From Paraburkholderia rhynchosiae (lineage in GTDB: Bacteria > Pseudomonadota > Gammaproteobacteria > Burkholderiales > Burkholderiaceae), in the NCBI RefSeq assembly GCF_002879865.1, contig NZ_PNXY01000037.1, forward strand, positions 1-52,935: a stretch of 52,935 nucleotides of DNA, given 5' to 3'. Numbering within the stretch: position 1 is the first letter of the stretch; each line of letters begins with the position of its first letter. Under the pieces are notes generated by a model. That model was not told where the DNA came from. It made no database searches and was given only the letters and a program-made list of their open reading frames with translations. This document shows, in pieces, positions 9,254-17,167 of the stretch. The translations under genes were made by a program, and so were the position numbers.

Positions 9254-9290
9254 AGTGAAGCGCTCAACGAGCGGTCCAAATCTGGCCCGC

Positions 9291-9347
9291 GAACGGCCGC
9301 TTCCGAATGACCATTCGACACTCCAAAAGGGTGGCGAGCGGCCGTTC
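9291..9347. repeat. 11-bp perfect inverted repeat after the permease gene
   Basis: GAACGGCCGCT (9291-9301) and AGCGGCCGTTC (9337-9347) are perfect inverted copies with 35 bases between them. The related word ACGGCCGTTCC also occurs near 5262-5272. This looks like an extragenic palindromic element of the kind scattered in Burkholderia-group genomes, and could act as the end of the permease transcript. No T-tract follows. Confidence 0.45.
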
Positions 9348-10348
9348 CGGGGGCGCTAATGCTACCTATGGAGAGTAGCATCGTAGCGACGCAAGTTCTG
9401 GCGCGCTCGCTATGAACTGGCGTAGGTTTTTCAGCCGATACTGGACCCGAGCCAGATTGTGCAAGACGCTGGCGCGGGTAATCTGCAACGTAGATGCGCC
9501 CCACACCGTTTGTCGCCTAATCATGACGTTGCTCCATTGTTTGCGACGCGCTAAGGCGGTGTTTCAATGTTTTGAATTGTGTCTTCCTGATAACTACTGC
9601 AATCTGTCGACCTTCTTACGGTCGGCACGGGCTGCCTTCAATTGATCTCGCCATATGAGTTTGTGCTCGGGCCATCGATAAGGTAGTCAAGATATTTTGG
9701 AATACACAATGAGTGAGAAAATTGACCTGATTATTCATGATCACTCCGCCATGGAGAATGATATCAATCCTCGTGGGCGGGGAATGCAGAGGACAAAGGT
9801 GTCGGTTAGCACGGAATCAGCTCCCGATGTCGTCAACCGGGAAGCCTCGCCGTCTCATTGCAAGACCAGTTACGACTGGATGGACCATTTGCAGCGTTTA
9901 GCACGAGAGAATGGTAATCGGCAATGAGTGGTAGTTTATCATTTGGCTGAAGCAAGGCATTCGGAGGCGCGTGTGGCCCGATACGGGTCAACCACCGTGG
10001 CGGACAATGCAGCCTGTCGACGGCGGGAGAAGAGCCCCGCGTGTTTCTGAATATAAGCAATGCGTCAAATCCCCGCAAGCGTTCAACGACGCTACAAGAG
10101 CGGGCATAGTCGTTTACACGGTTGTATGTAGGGCGGAGAGTCTGAATTGTGCGATTCTCCGCAAGCTAGTCTCGGCATTGCGCATCTTTAAGCTGCACCT
10201 AATCCCTGCTTTCGCACAATCAAATTCCAGCCAGTTTTTGGTGCCGGCAACCTGCGGTCTACCTCGCGATTGAACACGAGGCAAATACCCAGGAACGATA
10301 GCTAAGTCCTGTTCGTTCCTGCATCGAAGCCTGCTCTTGGAGATGGTT
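9348..10348. other. Long spacer upstream of the ABC importer operon
   Basis: About 1 kb with only one weak candidate gene (9709-9927). The remainder is not protein-like in any frame. The 3' part must contain the promoter for the binding-protein gene that starts at 10349. I could not point to a convincing -35/-10 pair or operator. Confidence 0.45.
9709..9927 (+). CDS. Possible small hypothetical protein (72 aa)
   Basis: Starts at ATG 9709 (MSEKIDLIIHDHSAMENDIN) and ends at TGA 9925-9927. The composition is soluble and mixed, with a plausible C-terminal helix (DWMDHLQRLARENGN). There is no clear ribosome site, no family I recognise and no coupling to a neighbour. It is reported because it is the only frame in this 1-kb spacer with a normal start and protein-like composition. 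Confidence 0.25.
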   Translation: MSEKIDLIIHDHSAMENDINPRGRGMQRTKVSVSTESAPDVVNREASPSHCKTSYDWMDHLQRLARENGNRQ

Positions 10349-11464
10349 ATGAACGGCCGGAAAGGATTGGTTAAATTTGGTGCAGTACTCGGCATGGGCG
10401 GGATGGCTTTGGCCTGCTCGGCCACTGCGGACGCAAGCATAGTGGTGGGAGTCGCGGGTCCGATGACGGGAGAGTACGCGTCGGGGGGAGACCAGTTTCG
10501 CAAGGGCGCAGAACAGGCAGTGAAGGACATCAACGCGGCAGGCGGTTTGCTCGGACAGCAACTCGACCTGGTGGTCGGTGACGACGTTTGTGATCCCAAG
10601 CAGGCGGTTTCCGTTGCCAACAGCTTCGTCAATAAGAAGGTGGCGTTTGTCGACGGTCACTGGTGCTCCAGTTCCACGCTGCCGGCATCCGACGTCTACA
10701 ACGACGCGCAGATCCCACAGGTCACCGTGTCGACCAACCCCAAAATCACGGAACGCGGCATCAAGGGGATCTTCCGCATCACGGGCAGGGACGACCAGCA
10801 AGGACAGGTCGCGGCGGACTATATCGCCGCGAACTTCAAGGGCAAGAAAATTGCCGTCATTGACGATAAGACGGCGTACGGCGGCGGTCTGGCGGACGAG
10901 ATTGCAAAAGATCTGGCGGCGAAGCAGACACCCGTGGCGCTGCGCCAGTCGATCACGGCGGGTGAGAAGGACTATTCCGGCCTCATCAGCAAACTGAAGG
11001 CGAATGGTGTTCAGGTCCTTGTATACGGCGGCTACTACCAGGAAGTGGCGCTGATCCTTCGTCAGGCGGCGCAGGCTGGGCTGAATCTGACGGTCCTCGG
11101 CGGCGACACGCTGACGAACAATGAACTGGTGACCGCCGCAGGGCCGGAGATCAACAAGGTCCTGTTTACCTTCCCGCCCGACCCGCGCAAGAGTGCGGCA
11201 GCTGCAAAGGTAGTGGCGGCATTTCGCGCGCAGAAAATCGAGCCGGAAGGCTACATGCTGTACTCGTACGCCGCCATGCAGGTTTTTGCCGAGGCTGCGA
11301 AGAAAGCCAACTCCACGGACTATGCGGCGATCGTGAAGCAGCTTCACAACGCATCGTTCAGCACGGTAGTCGGCCAGGTGGACTTCGACGCGAAAGGCGA
11401 TCTGAAGAGCCCGGGCTATGTGGTCTACCGGTGGAAGGGCAATAACTACGACTATGTGAAGTGA
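10349..11464 (+). CDS. Branched-chain amino acid-type ABC transporter, substrate-binding protein
   Basis: Periplasmic binding protein of the Leu/Ile/Val type, 371 residues. ATG 10349 is preferred because GGAGA sits six bases upstream. Residues 1 to about 28 are a signal peptide (basic start, hydrophobic core, then SATADAS). The mature part opens with IVVGVAGPMTGEYASGGDQF and has the family pattern AFVDGHWCSSSTLPASDVYN and IDDKTAYGGGLADEIAKDL. It delivers a small carboxylate or amino acid to the LivHM channel. It heads a five-gene importer operon; a hairpin between it and livH could raise its message level relative to the membrane genes, as is usual for binding proteins. Given the neighbouring C5-dicarboxylate-type operon, the ligand may be an organic acid, not Leu; this is inference. 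Confidence 0.92.
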   Translation: MNGRKGLVKFGAVLGMGGMALACSATADASIVVGVAGPMTGEYASGGDQFRKGAEQAVKDINAAGGLLGQQLDLVVGDDVCDPKQAVSVANSFVNKKVAFVDGHWCSSSTLPASDVYNDAQIPQVTVSTNPKITERGIKGIFRITGRDDQQGQVAADYIAANFKGKKIAVIDDKTAYGGGLADEIAKDLAAKQTPVALRQSITAGEKDYSGLISKLKANGVQVLVYGGYYQEVALILRQAAQAGLNLTVLGGDTLTNNELVTAAGPEINKVLFTFPPDPRKSAAAAKVVAAFRAQKIEPEGYMLYSYAAMQVFAEAAKKANSTDYAAIVKQLHNASFSTVVGQVDFDAKGDLKSPGYVVYRWKGNNYDYVK

Positions 11465-11495
11465 CGCGTCCTGTCCAGTCTATGTAGCAAGGAAA

Positions 11496-11526
11496 GAGGC
11501 GGTGCGTCGCTTTACTGCGCCGCCTC
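11496..11526 (+). terminator. Intercistronic hairpin between binding protein and LivH
   Basis: GAGGCGGTGC (11496-11505) pairs with GCGCCGCCTC (11517-11526): ten pairs including one G-T, loop 11 bases. There is no T-run, so it is more likely a message-stabilising or partial terminator hairpin after the binding-protein gene than a full stop. Confidence 0.5.
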
Positions 11527-11550
11527 TGCAGCAGATTCACCGGAGAGGAC

Positions 11551-12468
11551 ATGAGCCAGGCACTGCAACAACTGATTAATGGGCTGACCTTGGGCGCCGT
11601 CTATGGCCTGATCGCGATTGGCTACACGATGGTCTACGGCATTATCGGCATGATCAATTTCGCTCATGGCGATATATACATGGTGAGCGCGTTCATCGCC
11701 GTGACCTGCTTCACGCTGCTTGCTGGTAGCGGAATGTCGTCAGTCGTGGCGAGCATTGCAATTACGCTGATCGTATCTATCGCGCTGACGTCCGTATTCG
11801 GATGGACCGTCGAACGTGTCGGTTATCGGCCGCTTCGCGGATCCAATCGTCTTGCGCCGCTGATTTCGTCGATCGGGATTTCGATTTTCCTGCAGAACAT
11901 GGTTCAGCTTACTCAAGGCGCACGAGTCAAGTCCATTCAGCCGCTTGTAACCGGAGGGGTGAACCTTTTCTCCGGTGAAAAATTTCAGGGGCCATACGTT
12001 TCGTACGTGCAAATTCTCATCGTTGCGGTAACGATCCTGTTGATGTGCGCCTTCACGTTGTTCATCAATAAAACACCCTTCGGTAGACAGCAGCGAGCCT
12101 GTGAGCAGGATCAGCGGATGATGCAGTTCCTCGGCTACAACGTGGACCGGATCATCGCCCTGACGTTCATGATCGGAGCCGCACTGGCTGCCGTCGCAGG
12201 TGTCATGGTGACGCTCTACTACGGCGTGATCGACTTCTCGATTGGATTCGAGGCTGGCATCAAGGCGTTTACCGCAGCCGTGCTCGGCGGAATCGGCTCG
12301 ATTCCTGGGGCAATGCTGGGCGGTGTGATCATCGGCTTGATCGAAGCATTCTGGGCTGCCTACCTCTCGCCCGAATACAAGGATGTGGCCACGTTCGTGA
12401 TTCTGATTGTGGTCTTGATGTTTCGTCCATCCGGGCTTCTCGGCCGACCCGAAGTGGAGAAGGTGTGA
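11551..12468 (+). CDS. livH: LivH-type ABC permease
   Basis: Inner-membrane permease of 305 residues with about eight membrane segments. Family phrases are present throughout: QQLINGLTLGAVYGLIAIGY at the start, then IGMINFAHGDIYM, ERVGYRPLRGSNRLAPLISS, and AFTAAVLGGIGSIPGAMLGG near the end, finishing with FRPSGLLGRPEVEKV. It forms the translocation channel with LivM. One variation is the stretch FGRQQRACEQDQRMMQFLG, matching the usual RA(C/I)xxDxxMAxLLG coupling-helix region that contacts the ATPases. The start ATG 11551 is preceded by GGAGAGGAC. The stop overlaps the livM start (TGATG), so the two are translationally coupled. Confidence 0.92.
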   Translation: MSQALQQLINGLTLGAVYGLIAIGYTMVYGIIGMINFAHGDIYMVSAFIAVTCFTLLAGSGMSSVVASIAITLIVSIALTSVFGWTVERVGYRPLRGSNRLAPLISSIGISIFLQNMVQLTQGARVKSIQPLVTGGVNLFSGEKFQGPYVSYVQILIVAVTILLMCAFTLFINKTPFGRQQRACEQDQRMMQFLGYNVDRIIALTFMIGAALAAVAGVMVTLYYGVIDFSIGFEAGIKAFTAAVLGGIGSIPGAMLGGVIIGLIEAFWAAYLSPEYKDVATFVILIVVLMFRPSGLLGRPEVEKV

Positions 12469-13754
12469 TGAGTTCGACAGTCATGCAAGAAACGGATCTA
12501 CAATTTCGCGTCAAGGATGCGCTTGGCGCAGCGCTGGTCGCGGGCCTCGTCGGCTTGCCAATGCTGGGTTTGACGACGCGAGATGGCACCCACGGTCTCG
12601 AGGTTCAGACACGATGGGCGTTGTTAGTGGCGTTCATCGCGATTGCATTTGCGGGGCGTATCGTCATGCAGCTTTTGCTGCAGCGATTCAGTTTTTTTTC
12701 AAAGCGTCGCTCGCGCGCCAGACCCGCTCCTCAAGTCGTGGGCAATGGCTCGCTTGTATGGGCCGGGGCCGGATGCGTGGCGTTCGCCGTGCTGTTACCC
12801 GCGTTGTTCGCTGGAAACCGCTACGTCGTCGATACAGCGACGACCGTACTGATTTACGTCATGCTTGGCTGGGGCCTGAATGTCGTCGTTGGTCTGGCGG
12901 GGCTGCTGGACCTTGGTTATGTCGCATTCTATGCGGTAGGCGCGTACGCGTACGGCCTGTTGTCGACGCATTTTGGCTTAGGCTTCTGGCAGTGTTTGCC
13001 AATCGCCGGCGGCCTCGCTGCGGCGTTCGGCATGTTGCTTGGTTATCCGACCCTCCGGCTCAGAGGCGATTATCTGGCCATCGTCACGCTCGGATTCGGG
13101 GAAATCATACGGTTGATACTCGTGAATTGGGGCGACGTGACGGGCGGACCCAATGGCGTCTCGTCCATTCCGAAGCCGACCTTCTTCGGGCTCCCCATGC
13201 AGGCAGCGGCCGATGGTCCCACCTTCGCGACCGTGTTTGGCCTTGATTACTCGCCTGGCCAGCGAGTCGTCTTTCTGTACTACCTGATCCTCGCGCTCGC
13301 GCTGCTGACGAACCTGCTCGTCTCGCGGCTCAGAAGGCTACCCGTTGGGCGTGCGTGGGAAGCGGTGCGCGAAGACGAGATCGCCTGCAAAGCAATGGGG
13401 ATCAACGTAACGAATGTGAAGCTGTCTGCCTTTGCAACGGGGGCAATGCTGGCAGGATTCGCCGGCGTGTTCTTCGCCGCACGGCAGGGGTTCATTTCGC
13501 CGGAGAGCTTCACATTTTCGGAGTCGGCGACGATTCTCGCGATCGTGGTGCTCGGCGGTATGGGAAGCCAGCTTGGCGTCGTCCTTGCGGCAGCCTTGCT
13601 GGTGATTTTGCCCGAGTTAGGGCGTGATCTCTCCGAGTACAGAATGCTGCTTTTCGGTATTGCAATGGTGTTTATCATGGTCGTGCGCCCCGGCGGGCTG
13701 ATCAGCCATCGCCGTGCGACTGTCAGCGCGCGCGACGTGGAGGCAAAGCCATGA
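12468..13754 (+). CDS. livM: LivM-type ABC permease
   Basis: Second permease subunit, 428 residues from ATG 12468 (an in-frame GTG lies just before it). The N-terminal 120 residues contain extra membrane segments and a basic cytoplasmic patch (FFSKRRSRARP), usual for the long LivM form. The core has GLNVVVGLAGLLDLGYVAFY, PTLRLRGDYLAIVTLGFGEI and the coupling region WEAVREDEIACKAMGIN. It ends with RPGGLISHRR. It pairs with LivH and overlaps livG by four bases. Intact, unlike the second livM copy at the right end of the window. Confidence 0.92.
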   Translation: MSSTVMQETDLQFRVKDALGAALVAGLVGLPMLGLTTRDGTHGLEVQTRWALLVAFIAIAFAGRIVMQLLLQRFSFFSKRRSRARPAPQVVGNGSLVWAGAGCVAFAVLLPALFAGNRYVVDTATTVLIYVMLGWGLNVVVGLAGLLDLGYVAFYAVGAYAYGLLSTHFGLGFWQCLPIAGGLAAAFGMLLGYPTLRLRGDYLAIVTLGFGEIIRLILVNWGDVTGGPNGVSSIPKPTFFGLPMQAAADGPTFATVFGLDYSPGQRVVFLYYLILALALLTNLLVSRLRRLPVGRAWEAVREDEIACKAMGINVTNVKLSAFATGAMLAGFAGVFFAARQGFISPESFTFSESATILAIVVLGGMGSQLGVVLAAALLVILPELGRDLSEYRMLLFGIAMVFIMVVRPGGLISHRRATVSARDVEAKP

Positions 13755-14602
13755 ACGCCTCCACTTCGCTGCTCAGCGTTGAGAATCTCACAATGCAGTT
13801 TGGCGGGCTTCGCGCGATCGAAGACCTGTCCATGACGGCGCGCGCAGGAGAGGTGACGTCGGTGATCGGGCCGAACGGGGCCGGAAAGACGACATTCTTT
13901 AACTGCCTGACGGGCTTTTACAAGCCGACCGAAGGCGCGATCACGTTGGGGCATCCCCGTCACGGGAAACTTCGGCTGGATGCGATGAACAATGTCGACG
14001 TGGCGCGGATTGGCCAGGTCGTCAGAACGTTTCAGAACATACGGCTGTTCCCGCGTATGACCGTGCTCGAAAACCTGATGATCGCCCAGCACAATGTGTT
14101 GCAGGACGCGTCCAGGTTCTCGATTGCTGGGGCACTCAACGCGCGGTCATTTCGACGCGCGAACGACAAGGCGATAGACAACGCTTTGACGTGGCTCGAA
14201 CGCTTAAGCGTTCGGGATATAGCTAACAAACCTGCTGGCGACATGCCTTATGGGGTGCAGCGTCGCGTCGAGATCGCGCGCGCGATGTGCGCGGGCCCCA
14301 TTCTGCTATGTCTGGATGAGCCGGCTGCCGGCCTCAATCCGCGCGAGTCGGCAGAACTCACCGCGTTGCTGACCTCGCTCGCGAGGGAGCAGGGCATCGG
14401 AATATTGCTGATCGAGCACGATATGAGCGTCGTCATGAAGGTTTCAGACCATATTGTCGTGCTAAATCACGGGAAGAAAATTGCAGAGGGCTTGCCTGCT
14501 GACATCAAGGTGAATCCTGAGGTGATCAGCGCATACCTCGGCGAGGACGACGAGTCGTCGTCACTTGCTGAAGCAACGCAGGAGAAGTCAGCTCATGCTT
14601 AA
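13751..14602 (+). CDS. livG: LivG-type ABC ATPase
   Basis: ATP-hydrolysing subunit of the importer, 283 residues. Walker A is GPNGAGKTT (about residues 37-45), the signature region reads MPYGVQRRVEIARAM, Walker B is LLCLDEPAAGLNP, and the switch His is in IEHDMSVVM. The signature replaces the common LSYGxQRR with MPYGVQRR, which is seen in LivG proteins. The start ATG overlaps the livM stop, and the 3' end overlaps livF by eight bases. The C-terminal tail (DDESSSLAEATQEKSAHA) is slightly longer than usual. Confidence 0.92.
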   Translation: MNASTSLLSVENLTMQFGGLRAIEDLSMTARAGEVTSVIGPNGAGKTTFFNCLTGFYKPTEGAITLGHPRHGKLRLDAMNNVDVARIGQVVRTFQNIRLFPRMTVLENLMIAQHNVLQDASRFSIAGALNARSFRRANDKAIDNALTWLERLSVRDIANKPAGDMPYGVQRRVEIARAMCAGPILLCLDEPAAGLNPRESAELTALLTSLAREQGIGILLIEHDMSVVMKVSDHIVVLNHGKKIAEGLPADIKVNPEVISAYLGEDDESSSLAEATQEKSAHA

Positions 14603-15320
14603 GATAGCCGAACTTAGTGCCCACTATGGCAGCGTCCAGGCGCTACGCGGGGTGAGCCTTGGCGTGAAGACTGGCGAGATCGTCACGTTGATCGGTGCGA
14701 ACGGCGCAGGCAAGTCGACACTGATGAATACCATTTTCGGCTATCCACGGGCCAGCGGCGGCAAGGTCGAATTCGACGGACAAAATATTTCCGATCTGCC
14801 ATCGCATGCGATCGGCAAGCTCGATATTGCGGTTGTGCCCGAGGGGCGCCGCATATTTCAGCGAATGACTGTGCTCGAGAATCTCCTGATGGGCGATACG
14901 TCAGGCAACCGGCGGACCGCAGCTGACCTCGAGCGCATGTATGAGATGTTCCCGATCCTGAGAAGCCGAGCTTCGCAGCGTGCGGGCACGCTGTCAGGAG
15001 GGGAGCAGCAAATGCTAGCGATAGGGCGTGCGTTGATGTCGCAACCGAGATTGCTCCTACTCGATGAGCCATCGCTTGGTCTCGCGCCGATCTTTATCAA
15101 GAAGATTTTTTCGGTTATCAAGGAGCTGAACGAGCAGCTCGGGATGACGATTCTGCTTGTCGAACAGAATGCTCATCACGCGCTGCGTGTGGCGCATCGA
15201 GGGTATGTTCTCCAGCACGGGCAGATTGCCCTGGAAGGGAGCGGTGCCGAACTGCTGGCCAACCCAGCCGTGCGGGCCGCATATCTAGAGGGTCATACGT
15301 CTCAACTTGACGCGGCCTAA
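14595..15320 (+). CDS. livF: LivF-type ABC ATPase
   Basis: Second ATPase subunit, 241 residues from ATG 14595, inside the end of livG. Walker A is GANGAGKST, the signature is LSGGEQQMLAIGRAL, Walker B is LLLLDEPSLGLAP, and the His loop is VEQNAHHAL. The phrase VPEGRRIFQRMTVLENLLMG is diagnostic for LivF. It closes the SBP-livHMGF operon, which is complete. A 393-base spacer follows before the next gene on the same strand. Confidence 0.92.
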   Translation: MLKIAELSAHYGSVQALRGVSLGVKTGEIVTLIGANGAGKSTLMNTIFGYPRASGGKVEFDGQNISDLPSHAIGKLDIAVVPEGRRIFQRMTVLENLLMGDTSGNRRTAADLERMYEMFPILRSRASQRAGTLSGGEQQMLAIGRALMSQPRLLLLDEPSLGLAPIFIKKIFSVIKELNEQLGMTILLVEQNAHHALRVAHRGYVLQHGQIALEGSGAELLANPAVRAAYLEGHTSQLDAA

Positions 15321-15713
15321 GCGATGATCCGGATCGCGCGGGCTGCTCGTGCACTACTTTGCGAGGTTCGGTGCACAGGGATTGCGGCAATTCTCCGCAG
15401 TGTGAAGACCCCCGGGGAGACTTTAGTACCCTTGTTAGAAAGGATTTCCCGGCCAGAGCAGGGGCGCTTATCCTCCAGAAATGTGCAGAAATCCGCATAA
15501 ATTAGCCGAGCCTCCTCAAGACCAGAATCTCGCAAAGATCCAGAATGTTGTAAACCGAATCAATCGTCGCCAGGGATTGCTTTCCAGGATGGGGTGCGAT
15601 CGCTGAGCCTGCCTGCCGGGGTTCCGCAGGATGACGGTGGCATATACGGAACGAATTCAAGCGTAGGCCATCGGCCGGCACGCTCAATGAACTGGTTTTT
15701 ATGGAGTTTTCGC
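15321..15713. other. Spacer with a candidate operator upstream of the quinone reductase gene
   Basis: No supported gene. The word TGCAGAAATCCGCA (15484-15497) matches sequences in the LysR/P5C-dehydrogenase intergenic region (25216-25228 and 25325-25338), which makes a shared regulator possible. The frame of the next gene is open back to 15594, but the ribosome site favours 15714. Confidence 0.45.
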
Positions 15714-16523
15714 ATGAAAGTGCTCATCGTTTTCGCTCACCCCGAACCGAAGTCGTTCAATGGTGCGCTGAAAGATACGGCTGTCTCGACCCTGAAAGCG
15801 CAGGGGCACGAGGTTCAGGTAACCGACCTGTATCAACTGAAGTGGCGGCCTGAGCTCGGCGTCGAAGACTTCGTGGGCGAGCGTCTCAACCCTGACTTCC
15901 TCGATCTTTCGGCGGAACAGGAACATATGTTTAGAACATCCACGAAACCGACGCCGGATGTTTACGCCGAACAACAAAAGGTGCTCTGGAGCGATCTGAT
16001 CATCTTCCAGTATCCAATGTGGTGGTTCGGGATGCCGGCGATTCTGAAGGGCTGGGTGGATCGCGTGATGACCCGCGGATTCGCCTATGCGACCGGGCGG
16101 AAGTACGAGACCGGTATGTTCAAGGGACGCAAGGCAATGGTTTCGACCACGACGGGAACGGCCGCGAGCCTTTACGAGCCGGACGGTGTCGACGGTGATA
16201 TTAATCACATTCTTTGGCCGATCCACAACGGGATCTTCAATTACCTTGGCTTCGATGTGCTGCCGCCGCATGTATCGTGGATGCCTGGCCGGGTGAGCGC
16301 CGAGGAGCGTCATGCGTACCTCGACGCCTACGCAGCGCGGTTACGTGCGATCGAGAGCACGGAACCCCTGTTCTTCCATCCATTTGCGGACTTTGGTCCG
16401 GATCAACGTTTGAGGCCAGGTGTCGTGGCCCGTTCTGGCTTCCAATGGAATCCGGCAGTGGGCCAGTCGCACGACGAAGCGGCAGGGGCCTATACGCCGA
16501 AGAAGATTGTCAATGCGGGATGA
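15714..16523 (+). CDS. NAD(P)H-dependent oxidoreductase, flavodoxin fold (NQO/MdaB-like)
   Basis: A 269-residue protein of the Flavodoxin_2 family of FMN/FAD quinone reductases. The start MKVLIVFAHPEPKSFNGAL is the phosphate-binding loop region of this fold, FQYPMWWFGMPAILKGWVDR is the flavin-contacting stretch around residue 100, and TTTGTAASLYEPDG lies downstream. GGAG seven bases before ATG 15714 sets the start; ATG 15687 upstream is possible but has no ribosome site. Family members carry out two-electron reduction of quinones or other electrophiles in the cytoplasm. It is followed at 80 bases by a VOC gene, likely cotranscribed. A role in detoxifying by-products of the adjacent catabolic operon is possible, not shown. 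Confidence 0.82.
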   Translation: MKVLIVFAHPEPKSFNGALKDTAVSTLKAQGHEVQVTDLYQLKWRPELGVEDFVGERLNPDFLDLSAEQEHMFRTSTKPTPDVYAEQQKVLWSDLIIFQYPMWWFGMPAILKGWVDRVMTRGFAYATGRKYETGMFKGRKAMVSTTTGTAASLYEPDGVDGDINHILWPIHNGIFNYLGFDVLPPHVSWMPGRVSAEERHAYLDAYAARLRAIESTEPLFFHPFADFGPDQRLRPGVVARSGFQWNPAVGQSHDEAAGAYTPKKIVNAG

Positions 16524-16603
16524 TCCGGTGTGACGTCGGGCCGCAGCTGCTGTCGAAAGCTTCTGCGGCCCAGCATCGAAACTGACCAGGAGTGAAACAC
16601 ACG

Positions 16604-17077
16604 ATGGAAAAGCTACCCATGTTTCAGAACCTGCACCACATCTGTATCGTGGTTCGTGACATTGAAAAGGCCGTGGACTATTACGAGTCGATCGGAGTCG
16701 GTCCGTGGACAGATTTTCCGCCGATGGAGGCGTACGAACTGGATGGCTACGATCGTCCAGCCTTCCTGAAGATGCGTTATAAGTTCGCGAACATCGACAA
16801 CGCCCAACTGCAGCTTTGCCAGCCAGGAGACGGTGACACGCCGCAACGACGCTTTCTGGAAACGCGCGGCGAAGGCGTTTTTCATCTTGGTTTTGCTGTT
16901 GAGAGTTGCGACAAAGCAGAGGAACAGGCTGCGAGCGCCGGACTGGACGTTCTGGCACGCGGGCGTCTCGATGATCGAAGCGGCTTCACGTACTTCAAGA
17001 CGGTCAACGAGGGGGCAGGGGTCACGTTAGAGGTCCGGGCGCCGAGTACCAAAGCAGCTCAAGGGATCAAGTCCTGA
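16604..17077 (+). CDS. VOC-fold (glyoxalase/dioxygenase superfamily) protein
   Basis: A 157-residue single-domain vicinal-oxygen-chelate protein from ATG 16604 (GTG 16592 also in frame). Likely metal ligands follow the family layout: His in LHHICIVV near the start, His in VFHLGFAVES, and Glu in VTLEVRAPS near the end. DIEKAVDYYESIGVGPW is the typical first beta-alpha unit. VOC proteins cover glyoxalases, epimerases and ring-cleavage enzymes. In the P. aeruginosa itaconate cluster a VOC-fold gene (PA0880) is also present, which supports reading this gene as part of the same functional group although it is on the opposite strand. Methylmalonyl-CoA-epimerase-like activity is an alternative. Confidence 0.8.
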   Translation: MEKLPMFQNLHHICIVVRDIEKAVDYYESIGVGPWTDFPPMEAYELDGYDRPAFLKMRYKFANIDNAQLQLCQPGDGDTPQRRFLETRGEGVFHLGFAVESCDKAEEQAASAGLDVLARGRLDDRSGFTYFKTVNEGAGVTLEVRAPSTKAAQGIKS

Positions 17078-17094
17078 CACACGTTTACCGTGTG
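17078..17094 (+). terminator. Short hairpin directly after the VOC gene
   Basis: CACACG (17078-17083) pairs with CGTGTG (17089-17094), followed by ATTCTTTCGTT. Weak but well placed as a terminator of the quinone reductase-VOC transcript. Confidence 0.45.
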
Positions 17095-17132
17095 ATTCTT
17101 TCGTTATCCCCGTTGCCTTAATCGAACTCAGA

Positions 17133-17160
17133 AATGCCCCTCGGTACGCCGCGGGGCATT
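17133..17160. terminator. Bidirectional terminator between convergent transcripts
   Basis: AATGCCCC (17133-17140) and GGGGCATT (17153-17160) form a perfect 8-bp stem with a 12-base loop, lying between the ends of the VOC gene (+) and the aldehyde dehydrogenase gene (-). The A/T-ending stem can work in both directions. Confidence 0.65.
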
Positions 17161-17167
17161 GTCACAT